64,000 bases of DNA from Vitellaria paradoxa (Eukaryota; Streptophyta; Magnoliopsida; Ericales; Sapotaceae). This document shows positions 34,330 to 45,399 of the stretch, piece after piece. Made by a program: the position numbers and the translations under genes. Position 1 is the first letter of the stretch; every line of letters begins with the position of its first letter. The stretch is taken from the NCBI GenBank assembly GCA_019916065.1, contig CM034239.1, positions 32,202,419 to 32,266,418 of the forward strand. The letters are read 5' to 3'. Under the pieces are notes generated by a model, which saw only the letters and a program-made list of their open reading frames with translations, ran no database searches and was not told the origin of the DNA.

Positions 34330-36468
34330 TCAATGGTGTGTACAAATGCCTACAGATTTTCTTAGAGACTCAAAGCGAAGGGCATTTTGAGAAACAAAAC
34401 AATTTAAATCTGACTTTCTAACCCAAATAGCTCTAGTTTTAAGACCAGTTGTCTTGACAGGTTTTTCCTCACGTTTTTGACTTTTATGAAAATTCTTTTT
34501 CTCAACTATTTTGAAATTTGTACCTCTTCGAAATATTAGACTGTTTTGTTTTTGAAAAGGACGTGAGTTTTTGTAATAATCTTCTGAAAATTTTGAAAAC
34601 ACTTGAAATTTATTCTTCACAGGGACTCTAGGCTCAGGGTTTTTTGAAAAATTTTTAACATGGTTTAAAGGAAGACCATAGAGTTTGTGACAGTTGGGGC
34701 GTATATGACCTTTGATTCCACAATGGTGACAAACAGGTACAAAGGATTGGGATCTAGCAAAATGCGTACCTTTCACTATGTGAGGAGGATGCTGATAGTG
34801 TTTATTCTTTTCAAAACTCTTCTTTGGTGGTGCAGCAGACTTATGGAAGGTCTTGGGATTGGCTGCAGGTTTTGAAACAACCTCTTCTACTACTGAAGGC
34901 GCTGATGATGATGAAACAATTGTATTTTTCCCTCTAGTGTAGCCTAAGCCTGCTTTGTCTCCATGTGTTCGTTGTTGGCTCCAAATTTCTTCAAGTTTTT
35001 GTGAACTGGAGTTCATTCTTTCAATTATCTTCTCATCACTCTTGATCTTTTCTTTCAGCTTACTGACCTCATCCTGAAGTTCTTCAACAGCTTTCTCCAA
35101 TTCATCAATCTTTTTATTCTTTTCTTCAAGTTTTTCTTTGAACTTTTCTGCACTATGAGACTGAGAAGTTTTGTCAGATTCCAAAATAGATATTTTACCT
35201 GTGAGTTTTTCATTCTCTGTCTTCAAGGAATCTCGTTCACTTCGGAGTTTACTGTTGCGGGTATGTTGGGCTTGTCTTTGTTTCTTTACCTTACTGTATT
35301 CGACAATGAGAGCATCATATGCTACTTGCAAATCATTGTTGAATTCATCCTCAGAGTCATCATCTTCATGATTTGATATATCAGTGTCGCTTTGAGATCC
35401 AGAAGCTGTTCCTGCAGACGAAGAGTGAGACGCCATAAAAGCAACAAAATTACCTTCATCATTTGAGGATGCTGATGAAGATGATTCATCTGAACTGGAT
35501 TCATCATCTAATGTAGCGTTCATGACTTTGACTTGCTTCTTTTTCATCTTTTTGTTTGCACAGTCTTGAGCAAAGTGTCCATATCCATGACACTCAAAAC
35601 ACTTGATCTTGTTCTTCTTATTTTCTTCCCCAGATTCAATCTTCTTGATCTTCTTTCCTTTTTCTTGAGATTGTGACTCATTCTTGTTATTCTTATTAAA
35701 TAAACCCTTCTTCCTCATATATCTCACGAATCGTTTAGCCACAAGCGCCATTTCTTTATCCGACTCCTCTTCATCACTTTCTTCTTCCACTGTCTTTAGA
35801 GCAATACCTTTTGACGCTTTGCGAGGTTTCACCATATTTGCTTCAAACGTTTGCAAGGATCCCACAAGGTCTTCTATTCTCATGGAGTTCACATCTCTGA
35901 CTTCTTCTATTGCTGTGACTTTAGAATCAAACACTCGTGGAAGAGAACGTAAAATTTTACGTACCACTTTGTATTCTGGAATAGGTTCTCCAAGGTTATG
36001 GCATGAATTAACAATGTGACTGAGCCGGACATAAAAGTCATCAAACCTTTCGTCTTCATTCATCCTTAGTCCCTCAAACTCAGAAGTGAGTTTTTGAAGC
36101 TTGCTGGTTTTGACTTGTTCGTTCCCTTCATGTGTACTTTGCAGAATTAACCATGCTTTTCGGGCACTCGTACAACTTGAGATGCGGCAGAATTCATTAG
36201 GGCAAACTGCAGAAAATATGGCACTCAAGGCTTTGAAGTTCCACTCCGAACTCTCTTGCTCAGTTTTAGTCCACGTCTGAATTGACTTTTGTTCGATTCT
36301 TCCGTCAACTTCATGGGTTGGTTCTTCCCATCCTTTAACTATTGACATCCAGACTTTGTAATTAATTCCCAAAAGAAAAGCTTGCATTCGTACCTTCCAG
36401 TATGAATAGTTTGAGCCATCAAACCAAGGGGGTCTAGTGCTTGAACCTCCTTCACGTGGTGGATCCAT
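34330..36468 (-). CDS. gag polyprotein, unit 5 (intact, 712 aa)
   Basis: Complete gag with Tyr23. It has a silent change (GCG to GCA, Ala105, near 36153) not seen in other units. Its downstream noncoding part has a private one-base deletion near 33573. All zinc-knuckle cysteines and histidines are present. Confidence 0.9.
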   Translation of the reverse strand: MDPPREGGSSTRPPWFDGSNYSYWKVRMQAFLLGINYKVWMSIVKGWEEPTHEVDGRIEQKSIQTWTKTEQESSEWNFKALSAIFSAVCPNEFCRISSCTSARKAWLILQSTHEGNEQVKTSKLQKLTSEFEGLRMNEDERFDDFYVRLSHIVNSCHNLGEPIPEYKVVRKILRSLPRVFDSKVTAIEEVRDVNSMRIEDLVGSLQTFEANMVKPRKASKGIALKTVEEESDEEESDKEMALVAKRFVRYMRKKGLFNKNNKNESQSQEKGKKIKKIESGEENKKNKIKCFECHGYGHFAQDCANKKMKKKQVKVMNATLDDESSSDESSSSASSNDEGNFVAFMASHSSSAGTASGSQSDTDISNHEDDDSEDEFNNDLQVAYDALIVEYSKVKKQRQAQHTRNSKLRSERDSLKTENEKLTGKISILESDKTSQSHSAEKFKEKLEEKNKKIDELEKAVEELQDEVSKLKEKIKSDEKIIERMNSSSQKLEEIWSQQRTHGDKAGLGYTRGKNTIVSSSSAPSVVEEVVSKPAANPKTFHKSAAPPKKSFEKNKHYQHPPHIVKGTHFARSQSFVPVCHHCGIKGHIRPNCHKLYGLPLNHVKNFSKNPEPRVPVKNKFQVFSKFSEDYYKNSRPFQKQNSLIFRRGTNFKIVEKKNFHKSQKREEKPVKTTGLKTRAIWVRKSDLNCFVSQNALRFESLRKSVGICTHH

Positions 36469-36524
36469 TGGTTTGGACGAAGATCTTCACTCAAGAATTT
36501 AGAATGACCTGCTCTGATACCAAT

Positions 36525-37385
36525 TGAAAATTCCAAACCCACACAATCACACACACAGTGAAAGTAATCACACAAGAAAATAACGAGGAAACCCTATCAC
36601 AGGGAGAAAAACCTCTATTTACAATCCCACTATCAACGGGTTACAAGACTCTACTCAGACTCTCTACGAATCACTCGCACGAATCCTTTCGTCACTCTTG
36701 CTCGAATCACTCGATAAACCCTACAAGTAGGCTTTCTGCCTCACACAGAAAGTGAAAAGAAAATACAAGATGAATTTAGAGAAAGAACATGAAAGCTCTT
36801 CAATACTCAAAGACTCTTTCTCTAGGTCCCTATAATATGTTCTCCCACCTCTCTCAAATAACAGAGTTGGTTTCACATATATATAGGATTACAAAGTTGC
36901 CCTAGTTTGGCAAAATAGGAAATTGAATCCGAACAAAATATTCATAGCTCGATCCCTCGCACTCCCATCCTCCAGCCTGCGACCTGCACTGGAATTTTTG
37001 CGCTTTAGGAAATAACACTGGCGCACCCTCGCGCTCCCATCCTCCAGCCTGCGGACCTCACTGGAATTTCTGAGACACCTAGGCGCACCCGCGCGCTCCC
37101 TTCGGGATGCCTGCGTGCTTGGGGCGCACCCGCGCGCTCCCCGCGCCGTGCCTGCAAGGTACACTGGAATTCCATTCATGTTCCAGAAGGCTGCGTCCGA
37201 ATTCCATTAGGTTTTGTAATCCTTCACACCAATTAGGATTCTTCAAAATCTTGGTCAACTTGATTCATTTTATCTCCTTAATTGTTTAGAATTCTTCAAA
37301 TCTTCAATTTGCATCACTTTAGGAAACTTGAATAGCATTCCTAATTTAACTAAGATTTTGATTGGATTTGCCACAAGACTTTACA
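36525..37385 (-). repeat. LTR 6
   Basis: 861 bp, TG...CA ends on the minus strand, inner-type A allele (CCTAGG). Confidence 0.9.
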
Positions 37386-38547
37386 ATCTCCCCCTTGGCA
37401 ATTACATATCAAAACTTAAGTTAAATTTTAAATTCTGCTCAAATTCTGCACGTACTGAACACACACATCAAGGCACCATGTGTAATAATATAGAAATGAT
37501 CAATGATATCATTACCAAAGCACATTATACATAAAATATCATGCCATAGCCGAAACACGTTCACATATTACATACATAACTGAAAATGACTCCCCCTTTT
37601 TGATATGGAAATGACAAGCGCACAAAAATAGGACAAGATCAAACCGAAGACCCATGGGTATGGCATACATGACACGACCTCTTCTAAGTGTGACATCAGA
37701 ATAATGTGAGGGAGGATCTCCTGCGCCCTGCCTACGAGGCTCGCAGGAAAATACATGTAAGTGCAGATTTGGACACAGACAATCAAAACTAAAAAGAGAT
37801 AGTAGAAGAATTCACTAAAAAATGTTAAAAGAAAACTTTTAATTCCACTATACCAATACATGTACATCAATCTCTCACCCTTCATAAATTCAAGGATTCA
37901 CATTTTGATTTTCCAAGAAAATTGTCAATTCTGTGTCGAGAGGTGAAATAAGTCATAAAATTGAACAAATGCTTGTGCACGTGTGAGTTTTTGACTATAA
38001 TATACATATAGGCTCCCCCTCAAACAAATCATAGACTCAAAAAGTTAAATTTGATGTACCAAATGAATTGAGAGCCAATCTTCCTTTTTTTTTTTTTTTT
38101 TTTTTTTTAAACACTTAGCGGCTTTCACACGCTTATGGGCAGGTAGCTATTCCTTAACAATCAACGAGTCATTAAGGGGCTTCTCACTGGTCCCACCGGT
38201 AGCCCTTTCCAAGTTTGTTTGTTTGTTTTTTTTTTTTTTTATATGATGCATAACTTTGATATGCACATATCAGGCTCCTCAACATTTTTTAAACACATCA
38301 AACAATAACCCTTGATTCATGGAAAAGAAGAGAAAGAGATATATGCATGTACAGTCAAGTGTAATAGGAAGCACTTCAAAATTATGACAAAAATCACCAA
38401 AACACTTCGTATCAATTTACAAGGAATGCAAAAATTATGAACTCATTGAAATCGATGAATTTGGAAGATTTAATGTACAGGTAACAGTATAGAAGTCATA
38501 AAATATTTTCAACTTAATCAATGAACTTCTAACTTATCTTTTAGATT

Positions 38548-40686
38548 TCAATGGTGTGTACAAATGCCTACAGATTTTCTTAGAGACTCAAAGCGAAGGG
38601 CATTTTGAGAAACAAAACAATTTAAATCTGACTTTCTAACCCAAATAGCTCTAGTTTTAAGACCAGTTGTCTTGACAGGTTTTTCCTCACGTTTTTGACT
38701 TTTATGAAAATTCTTTTTCTCAACTATTTTGAAATTTGTACCTCTTCGAAATATTAGACTGTTTTGTTTTTGAAAAGGACGTGAGTTTTTGTAATAATCT
38801 TCTGAAAATTTTGAAAACACTTGAAATTTATTCTTCACAGGGACTCTAGGCTCAGGGTTTTTTGAAAAATTTTTAACATGGTTTAAAGGAAGACCATAGA
38901 GTTTGTGACAGTTGGGGCGTATATGACCTTTGATTCCACAATGGTGACAAACAGGTACAAAGGATTGGGATCTAGCAAAATGCGTACCTTTCACTATGTG
39001 AGGAGGATGCTGATAGTGTTTATTCTTTTCAAAACTCTTCTTTGGTGGTGCAGCAGACTTATGGAAGGTCTTGGGATTGGCTGCAGGTTTTGAAACAACC
39101 TCTTCTACTACTGAAGGCGCTGATGATGATGAAACAATTGTATTTTTCCCTCTAGTGTAGCCTAAGCCTGCTTTGTCTCCATGTGTTCGTTGTTGGCTCC
39201 AAATTTCTTCAAGTTTTTGTGAACTGGAGTTCATTCTTTCAATTATCTTCTCATCACTCTTGATCTTTTCTTTCAGCTTACTGACCTCATCCTGAAGTTA
39301 TTCAACAGCTTTCTCCAATTCATCAATCTTTTTATTCTTTTCTTCAAGTTTTTCTTTGAACTTTTCTGCACTATGAGACTGAGAAGTTTTGTCAGATTCC
39401 AAAATAGATATTTTACCTGTGAGTTTTTCATTCTCTGTCTTCAAGGAATCTCGTTCACTTCGGAGTTTACTGTTGCGGGTATGTTGGGCTTGTCTTTGTT
39501 TCTTTACCTTACTGTATTCGACAATGAGAGCATCATATGCTACTTGCAAATCATTGTTGAATTCATCCTCAGAGTCATCATCTTCATGATTTGATATATC
39601 AGTGTCGCTTTGAGATCCAGAAGCTGTTCCTGCAGACGAAGAGTGAGACGCCATAAAAGCAACAAAATTACCTTCATCATTTGAGGATGCTGATGAAGAT
39701 GATTCATCTGAACTGGATTCATCATCTAATGTAGCGTTCATGACTTTGACTTGCTTCTTTTTCATCTTTTTGTTTGCACAGTCTTGAGCAAAGTGTCCAT
39801 ATCCATGACACTCAAAACACTTGATCTTGTTCTTCTTATTTTCTTCCCCAGATTCAATCTTCTTGATCTTCTTTCCTTTTTCTTGAGATTGTGACTCATT
39901 CTTGTTATTCTTATTAAATAAACCCTTCTTCCTCATATATCTCACGAATCGTTTAGCCACAAGCGCCATTTCTTTATCCGACTCCTCTTCATCACTTTCT
40001 TCTTCCACTGTCTTTAGAGCAATACCTTTTGACGCTTTGCGAGGTTTCACCATATTTGCTTCAAACGTTTGCAAGGATCCCACAAGGTCTTCTATTCTCA
40101 TGGAGTTCACATCTCTGACTTCTTCTATTGCTGTGACTTTAGAATCAAACACTCGTGGAAGAGAACGTAAAATTTTACGTACCACTTTGTATTCTGGAAT
40201 AGGTTCTCCAAGGTTATGGCATGAATTAACAATGTGACTGAGCCGGACATAAAAGTCATCAAACCTTTCGTCTTCATTCATCCTTAGTCCCTCAAACTCA
40301 GAAGTGAGTTTTTGAAGCTTGCTGGTTTTGACTTGTTCGTTCCCTTCATGTGTACTTTGCAGAATTAACCACGCTTTTCGGGCACTCGTACAACTTGAGA
40401 TGCGGCAGAATTCATTAGGGCAAACTGCAGAAAATATGGCACTCAAGGCTTTGAAGTTCCACTCCGAACTCTCTTGCTCAGTTTTAGTCCACGTCTGAAT
40501 TGACTTTTGTTCGATTCTTCCGTCAACTTCATGGGTTGGTTCTTCCCATCCTTTAACTATTGACATCCAGACTTTGTAATTAATTCCCAAAAGAAAAGCT
40601 TGCATTCGTACCTTCCAGTATGAATAGTTTGAGCCATCAAACCAAGGGGGTCTAGTGCTTGAACCTCCTTCACGTGGTGGATCCAT
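38548..40686 (-). pseudogene. gag polyprotein, unit 6 (nonsense mutation at codon 463)
   Basis: A single change at 39300 (C to A on the plus strand) turns Glu463 (GAA) into TAA at 39298-39300, in the coiled coil. The 462-residue product keeps the gag core and CCHC knuckle 1 but loses knuckle 2. The downstream frame stays otherwise open to the usual stop, so this is a single, young lesion. Tyr23 as in units 1, 2 and 5. Confidence 0.9.
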
Positions 40687-40742
40687 TGGTTTGGACGAAG
40701 ATCTTCACTCAAGAATTTAGAATGACCTGCTCTGATACCAAT

Positions 40743-41397
40743 TGAAAATTCCAAACCCACACAATCACACACACAGTGAAAGTAATCACACAAGAAAATA
40801 ACGAGGAAACCCTATCACAGGGAGAAAAACCTCTATTTACAATCCCACTATCAACGGGTTACAAGACTCTACTCAGACTCTCTACGAATCACTCGCACGA
40901 ATCCTTTCGTCACTCTTGCTCGAATCACTCGATAAACCCTACAAGTAGGCTTTCTGCCTCACACAGAAAGTGAAAAGAAAATACAAGATGAATTTAGAGA
41001 AAGAACATGAAAGCTCTTCAATACTCAAAGACTCTTTCTCTAGGTCCCTATAATATGTTCTCCCACCTCTCTCAAATAACAGAGTTGGTTTCACATATAT
41101 ATAGGATTACAAAGTTGCCCTAGTTTGGCAAAATAGGAAATTGAATCCGAACAAAATATTCATAGCTCGATCCCTCGCACTCCCATCCTCCAGCCTGCGA
41201 CCTGCACTGGAATTTTTGCGCTTTAGGAAATAACACTGGCGCACCCTCGCGCTCCCATCCTCCAGCCTGCGGACCTCACTGGAATTTCTGAGACACCTTG
41301 GCGCACCCGCGCGCTCCCTTCGGGATGCCTGCGTGCTTGGGGCGCACCCGCGCGCTCCCCGCGCCGTGCCTGCAAGGTACACTGGAATTCCATTCAT
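40743..41397 (-). repeat. LTR 7 (right outer; truncated 5' LTR)
   Basis: Only 655 of 861 bp remain. The match to the other LTRs ends at CATTCAT (41391-41397), and CACTA-derived repeat DNA begins at once. The lost 206 bp are the beginning of the LTR on the minus strand (start of U3), so this outer copy probably lacks promoter elements. It carries the outer-type T allele (41299). Confidence 0.88.
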
Positions 41398-42020
41398 TGT
41401 TAATTAACTACTGCTGCTTGTCTAATTAATTACTATATTATTACCTAAATTACCTAGAGATAATACTATAATATTATTATTTCACCTAATTTTCTTATCG
41501 TATTCATATTGAATTGGACTAGGCCCAAGAAAGATATTGGATTGGGCTCAGGCAAGATTAGGGGTTTACTTTTAATTAGTAATTGAACTAATTAAATTTT
41601 GTTAATTAACTACTGCTGCTTGTCTAATTAATTACTATATTATTACGTAAATTACCTATAGATAATACTATAATATTATTATTTCACCTAATTTTATTAT
41701 CGTATTCATATTGGATTGGACTGGACACAAGGAAGATATTGGATTGGGCCCAGGCAAGATTAGGGGTTTACTTTTAATTAGTGATTGAACTAATTAAATA
41801 TTATTAATTAACTACTGCTGCTTGTCTAATTAATTACTATATTATTACGTAAATTACCTAGAGATAATACTATAATATTATTATTTCACCTAATTTTCTT
41901 ATCGTATTCATATTGGATTGGATTGGACCTAAGAAAGATATTGAATTGGACTGGGCCCAATCGCCTAAGAAAAATATTGGATTGGGCCCAAACAAGATTA
42001 GGGGTTTACTTTTGGATTGG
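41398..42020. repeat. three tandem ~205-bp repeats in CACTA DNA
   Basis: Copies start at about 41398, 41600 and 41806, each opening with TTAATTAACTACTGCTGCTT and containing GGGCCCA.GCAAGATTAGGGG. The third is diverged and extended, with an extra ATTGGACTGGGCCCAA segment. This is the 5' side of the CACTA element. Confidence 0.8.
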
Positions 42021-44895
42021 GCCCAAGGATTAGAGTTAATTATTTTTGTTTAAGAAAACAAGACTTAAACAAACTATTCGAAAATCAAATATATAACAAA
42101 TAAAATAAATTAACAATAGATATTACGAACAATTCAATATTTACTCATTATAACATAAATCAAATTATGATTTCAAATAATAAAACTATTTTCAATAATT
42201 TGAGTAACCAGCCATTACAATATTAATTGAAACGATTAATGTAATTTGACCTAAATTAATTATATTATCAATATTCTAATTCGTTATTTAATATTTTAAC
42301 TAATATTAATATTTGATGAACCTAAAATTTATAATTTAATATTATTATTTACCTAATATTACTTTATTATTAAATATTTTGACTAATATTAATATAACTT
42401 AAATATTATCATTTACTTAATCTTAATGCTCCTAATATTATTGTCTAACATTATAAATATCATAATATAATTTAATTTCCTTAAGGTAACGTTTATTAAT
42501 TTAATTAATTTCGGTAAGGTAATAACATTAATTAATCTCCTTAGCGTAATGTTAATTAATTTTAATATCATAATATAATTAAATTATTTTAAAATTTTAT
42601 AATATAATTTAATTTCAATATTAAGGTGACGTTAATTAATATTATTTTTTATGATTGTTTTAGTAAATGATAATAATATATTTAAATTATTTAATAAATT
42701 ATATTATCTTATTAGAACTTAATTTTAATTTATATTCTTAATGAACCTACAAGTTATAATTCAATATTAATATTCACATAATCTTAATATTTTTAATACT
42801 ATTGTCTAACATTATAAATATCATAATATCATTTAATTTCCCTAAGGTAACGTTCATTATATAATTTAATTAATTTCAGTAAGGTAATAACATTAATTAA
42901 TCTCCTTAACATAATGTTAATTAATTTTAATATCATAATATAATTAATTTATTTTAAAATTTTATATTATAATTTAATTTCAATATTAAGGTAACTTTAA
43001 TTAATATTTTTCAATATTGTTTTAGTAAATGATAATAATATATACAAATTATTTAATAAATTATATTATCTTATTAGAACTTAATTTTAATTTATATTTT
43101 TAATGAACCTATAAGTTATAATTTAATATTAATATTTACTTAATTTTCATATTTTTAATATTATTGTCTAACATTATAAATATCATAATATAATTTAATT
43201 TCCTTAGGATAAGTTAATTTATTATAACTTAATTTTAATTTATATTTTTAAAAACCTACAAGTTATAATTTAATATTAATATTTACTAAATTTTCATATT
43301 TTAAATATTATTGTCTAACATTATAAATATCATAATATAATTTAATTTCTTTAAGGTAAGTTAATCAATTTATTTTTAAAAATTATACATTTACGTATTT
43401 ATAATTCCAAATATCTTACTTTAATACTGTTCATATTTAAAATTAATTTCTTAATTGTTTAATCATTACTTCAAAAGCAAATCATATTAATTATTATTTT
43501 TCTTACTTTTATATTTTTAAATTAAAAAATATTAAGCACTCACTCCTTTATTATTTTTGATAATTATTTCACTCAATGATAATAATATATATAATTTATT
43601 AAATAAAATTATTTAATAAATTATATTTTCTTACAAAGAACTAATTTCAATTCACATTTTTAAATTTAAAAAAAATTAGCATTCACTCTTTTATAATTTC
43701 AAAAAATTATATTTCAATCAAAATGTTTTTACTTTTTTTTAATACGGATTTTTAATACTTAATTTTATTATTTTTAATACCTACTTTAAATATTTGAATT
43801 TAAAAATAATTTTAAGCTTAATTTAATAAAACATTCACTCCGTTATGATTTCAAATTTTTAGTTCAACAAAATTAAAAAAAAAAAGTGTGCAAAATTACA
43901 TTTCTCTTTTTAAAACTATGTTCATAATTATTTTAACCAATATTTTGTCGCCTTTCACTCATACTTAATTAAAATTATTTTTATAGTTAGTTTAATGAAT
44001 GATAATAAAAGATATAAATTGACAAAAAATTCAAATCTTTATTTAGTCTAATTAATTTTTTTCTTAAATTTAAATCTTTATTTAGTCTCTTAAAATTATA
44101 TGACATCTCATAATAATATATATGGAAAAATATTTAAAATTTCCTTGAATTCGATACTTTTCAAAAAGAATAGTTATTTATCTCCTTTTAAGTTTTTCAA
44201 AATTCAAACTATATTAAAAAAAATTAAAAATTAAAAAAGTAAGGTATATGTGGTAATTCTAAAAAATCCCCATTAAAGTAATATTTTAATTTAAATTTAT
44301 TTCAAATTTTTCTCTCCAAAAATTTTTCCCATTCACTAAATTTTTCTTCTAAAGTCTCTTTTTTTTTTTTCCTCCAACATACCAATTTTTATATTTCTCC
44401 TTCTATTTTGCTACTTTCATTTTTTTAAAATATGAAATTAAAAACATACCTATAATTCAACCAAAAATATACTTTCATTTTCCTCCAACGTACTTATAAT
44501 TTCTCATTAAAATTAAAAACAACAAAATTAAAAAATTAAAAAAATAGCTAAATTAAAAAAATTAAAAAAATAGCAAAATAAAAAAAATTAAAAAAATAGC
44601 TAAATAAAAAAAATTGACACTAAAAAAAACAGCAATATACATAAAAAAAAATACATTACACTATAAAAAAAAAAAATTGATAGCAACATTTGAACAATAT
44701 TACATTTCACAACCAACAATTCAAAAAAAAATTTCAATCAAACAACCAACATCCAACATCAACAGCATATATATGAAATAAACAAATTAATGAGTAACTA
44801 AAATAAAAAAAAAAAAACAAACAATAATATATACATGCATGCATGCATGAATCATCAAACCCCAACCACAAAAACAAAACAAAAAAAAAATTATT
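42021..44895. repeat. AT-rich CACTA 5' region with 361-bp tandem repeats
   Basis: The landmark TTGTCTAACATTATAAATAT recurs at 42441, 42802, 43164 and 43311, giving periods of 361, 362 and a shortened 147. Each full unit also has TAAGGTAACGTT and TAATCTCCTTA blocks. From about 43400 to 44895 the DNA is extremely AT-rich with short AATTAAAAAAATAGCTAA-type repeats. No gene is seen, and in particular no TNP2 N-terminal exon. Confidence 0.7.
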
Positions 44896-44989
44896 TACAT
44901 TAATCCAATAATAAACATGAAAAAATCAGAAAATAAAAAAAATAATTAAAACTAAAAAAAAACAAAAAAACAAACCTGGTAGTGTGGTG

Positions 44990-45180
44990 AGGCCTCCAAA
45001 AAACTCTTATACAAAAAAAAAAGTTAGTGTGAGAGAGAGTAAGAGAGAGAGAGAGAAACAAAGAGAAAGAGAGAGCTAGAGAGAGAGCCTTATCGGCGGC
45101 AGCGGCGGCGTCGATGGCAGCAGTAGGGAGGAGAGAGAGGAAAAGAGAGGGGCGTTCTGTCCGATATAATTTGCGTATTA
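44990..45180 (-). promoter_or_regulatory. probable CACTA 5' leader (CT-rich and GCC-rich)
   Basis: On the minus strand a GCC-rich stretch (GCCGCCGCTGCCGCC, about 45097-45111) is followed by a long CTCTCT tract, as in many plant 5' leaders, and it lies just inside the right subterminal repeats where CACTA transcripts start. The ORF across it (44900-45193) is low complexity. Function is inferred from position. Confidence 0.4.
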
Positions 45181-45372
45181 GCGACCGCTTCAATAATATT
45201 AGCGGCCGCTATTAGCGATCGCGTGAATTTTCCTGTCGCGGATCTCTTGCTGCACTGCATTAGCGACGACCATTACAGCGACCGCCCTAAGCAGTCGCTA
45301 ATATCATTACAGCGACCGCCAGAAGTAGTCCCCCGAGTTTTCCACTCGGCAATTGCCCAATCGCTAGTAGTG
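45175..45372. repeat. CACTA right terminus and subterminal repeats
   Basis: TTAGCGACCGC, TTAGCGGCCGC, AGCGATCGCG and AGCGACCGCC motifs are clustered and the element ends CGCTAGTAGTG. CAT follows at 45373-45375 as the target duplication. Confidence 0.85.
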
Positions 45373-45399
45373 CATGCACTTTCAAATATTATAGTAATA

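Larger units (their letters stand above)
15444..41397 (-). mobile_element. Tandem array of six gag-only Copia-like LTR retrotransposon units sharing LTRs
   Basis: LTR starts are at 15444, 19661, 23876, 28093, 32309, 36525 and 40743, giving unit lengths of 4217, 4215, 4217, 4216, 4216 and 4218. All units run on the minus strand. Each unit is LTR (861 bp), PPT, about 1.15 kb of noncoding DNA, gag, and a primer binding site. There is no protease, integrase, RT or RNase H anywhere in the 26 kb, so these are gag-only elements of the TR-GAG type. I see only a handful of base differences plus poly(T) length changes between units. Expansion by unequal recombination between LTRs, or capture of a 1-LTR circle, fits the shared-LTR layout. 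Assembly error is an alternative. Confidence 0.92.
9433..45372 (-). mobile_element. CACTA (En/Spm) DNA transposon, degenerate, carrying a nested retrotransposon array
   Basis: Ends are CACTACTGG at 9433 and, reverse-complemented, CACTACTAG at 45372; only the first seven bases match exactly. A CAT duplication flanks both ends. Subterminal zones at both ends are packed with TAGCGACCGC/GCGGTCGCTA motifs in both orientations, the expected binding sites of the TNPA/TNP1 protein. Genes run on the minus strand: TNP2-like transposase then TNP1-like protein. Without the 26-kb array at 15444-41397 the element is about 10 kb, a normal autonomous CACTA size. Both genes are broken, so it is non-autonomous today, although its ends might still be mobilised by a relative. 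Confidence 0.9.

Noticed and set aside
15444..41397. CRISPR-like or classical satellite interpretation of the 4.2-kb periodicity
   Set aside because: Each period contains LTR, PBS, gag and PPT in order, so the unit is a retrotransposon.
44900..45193. 97-codon Leu/Ser-rich ORF near the CACTA right end
   Set aside because: Low-complexity CT tract; more likely an untranslated leader.
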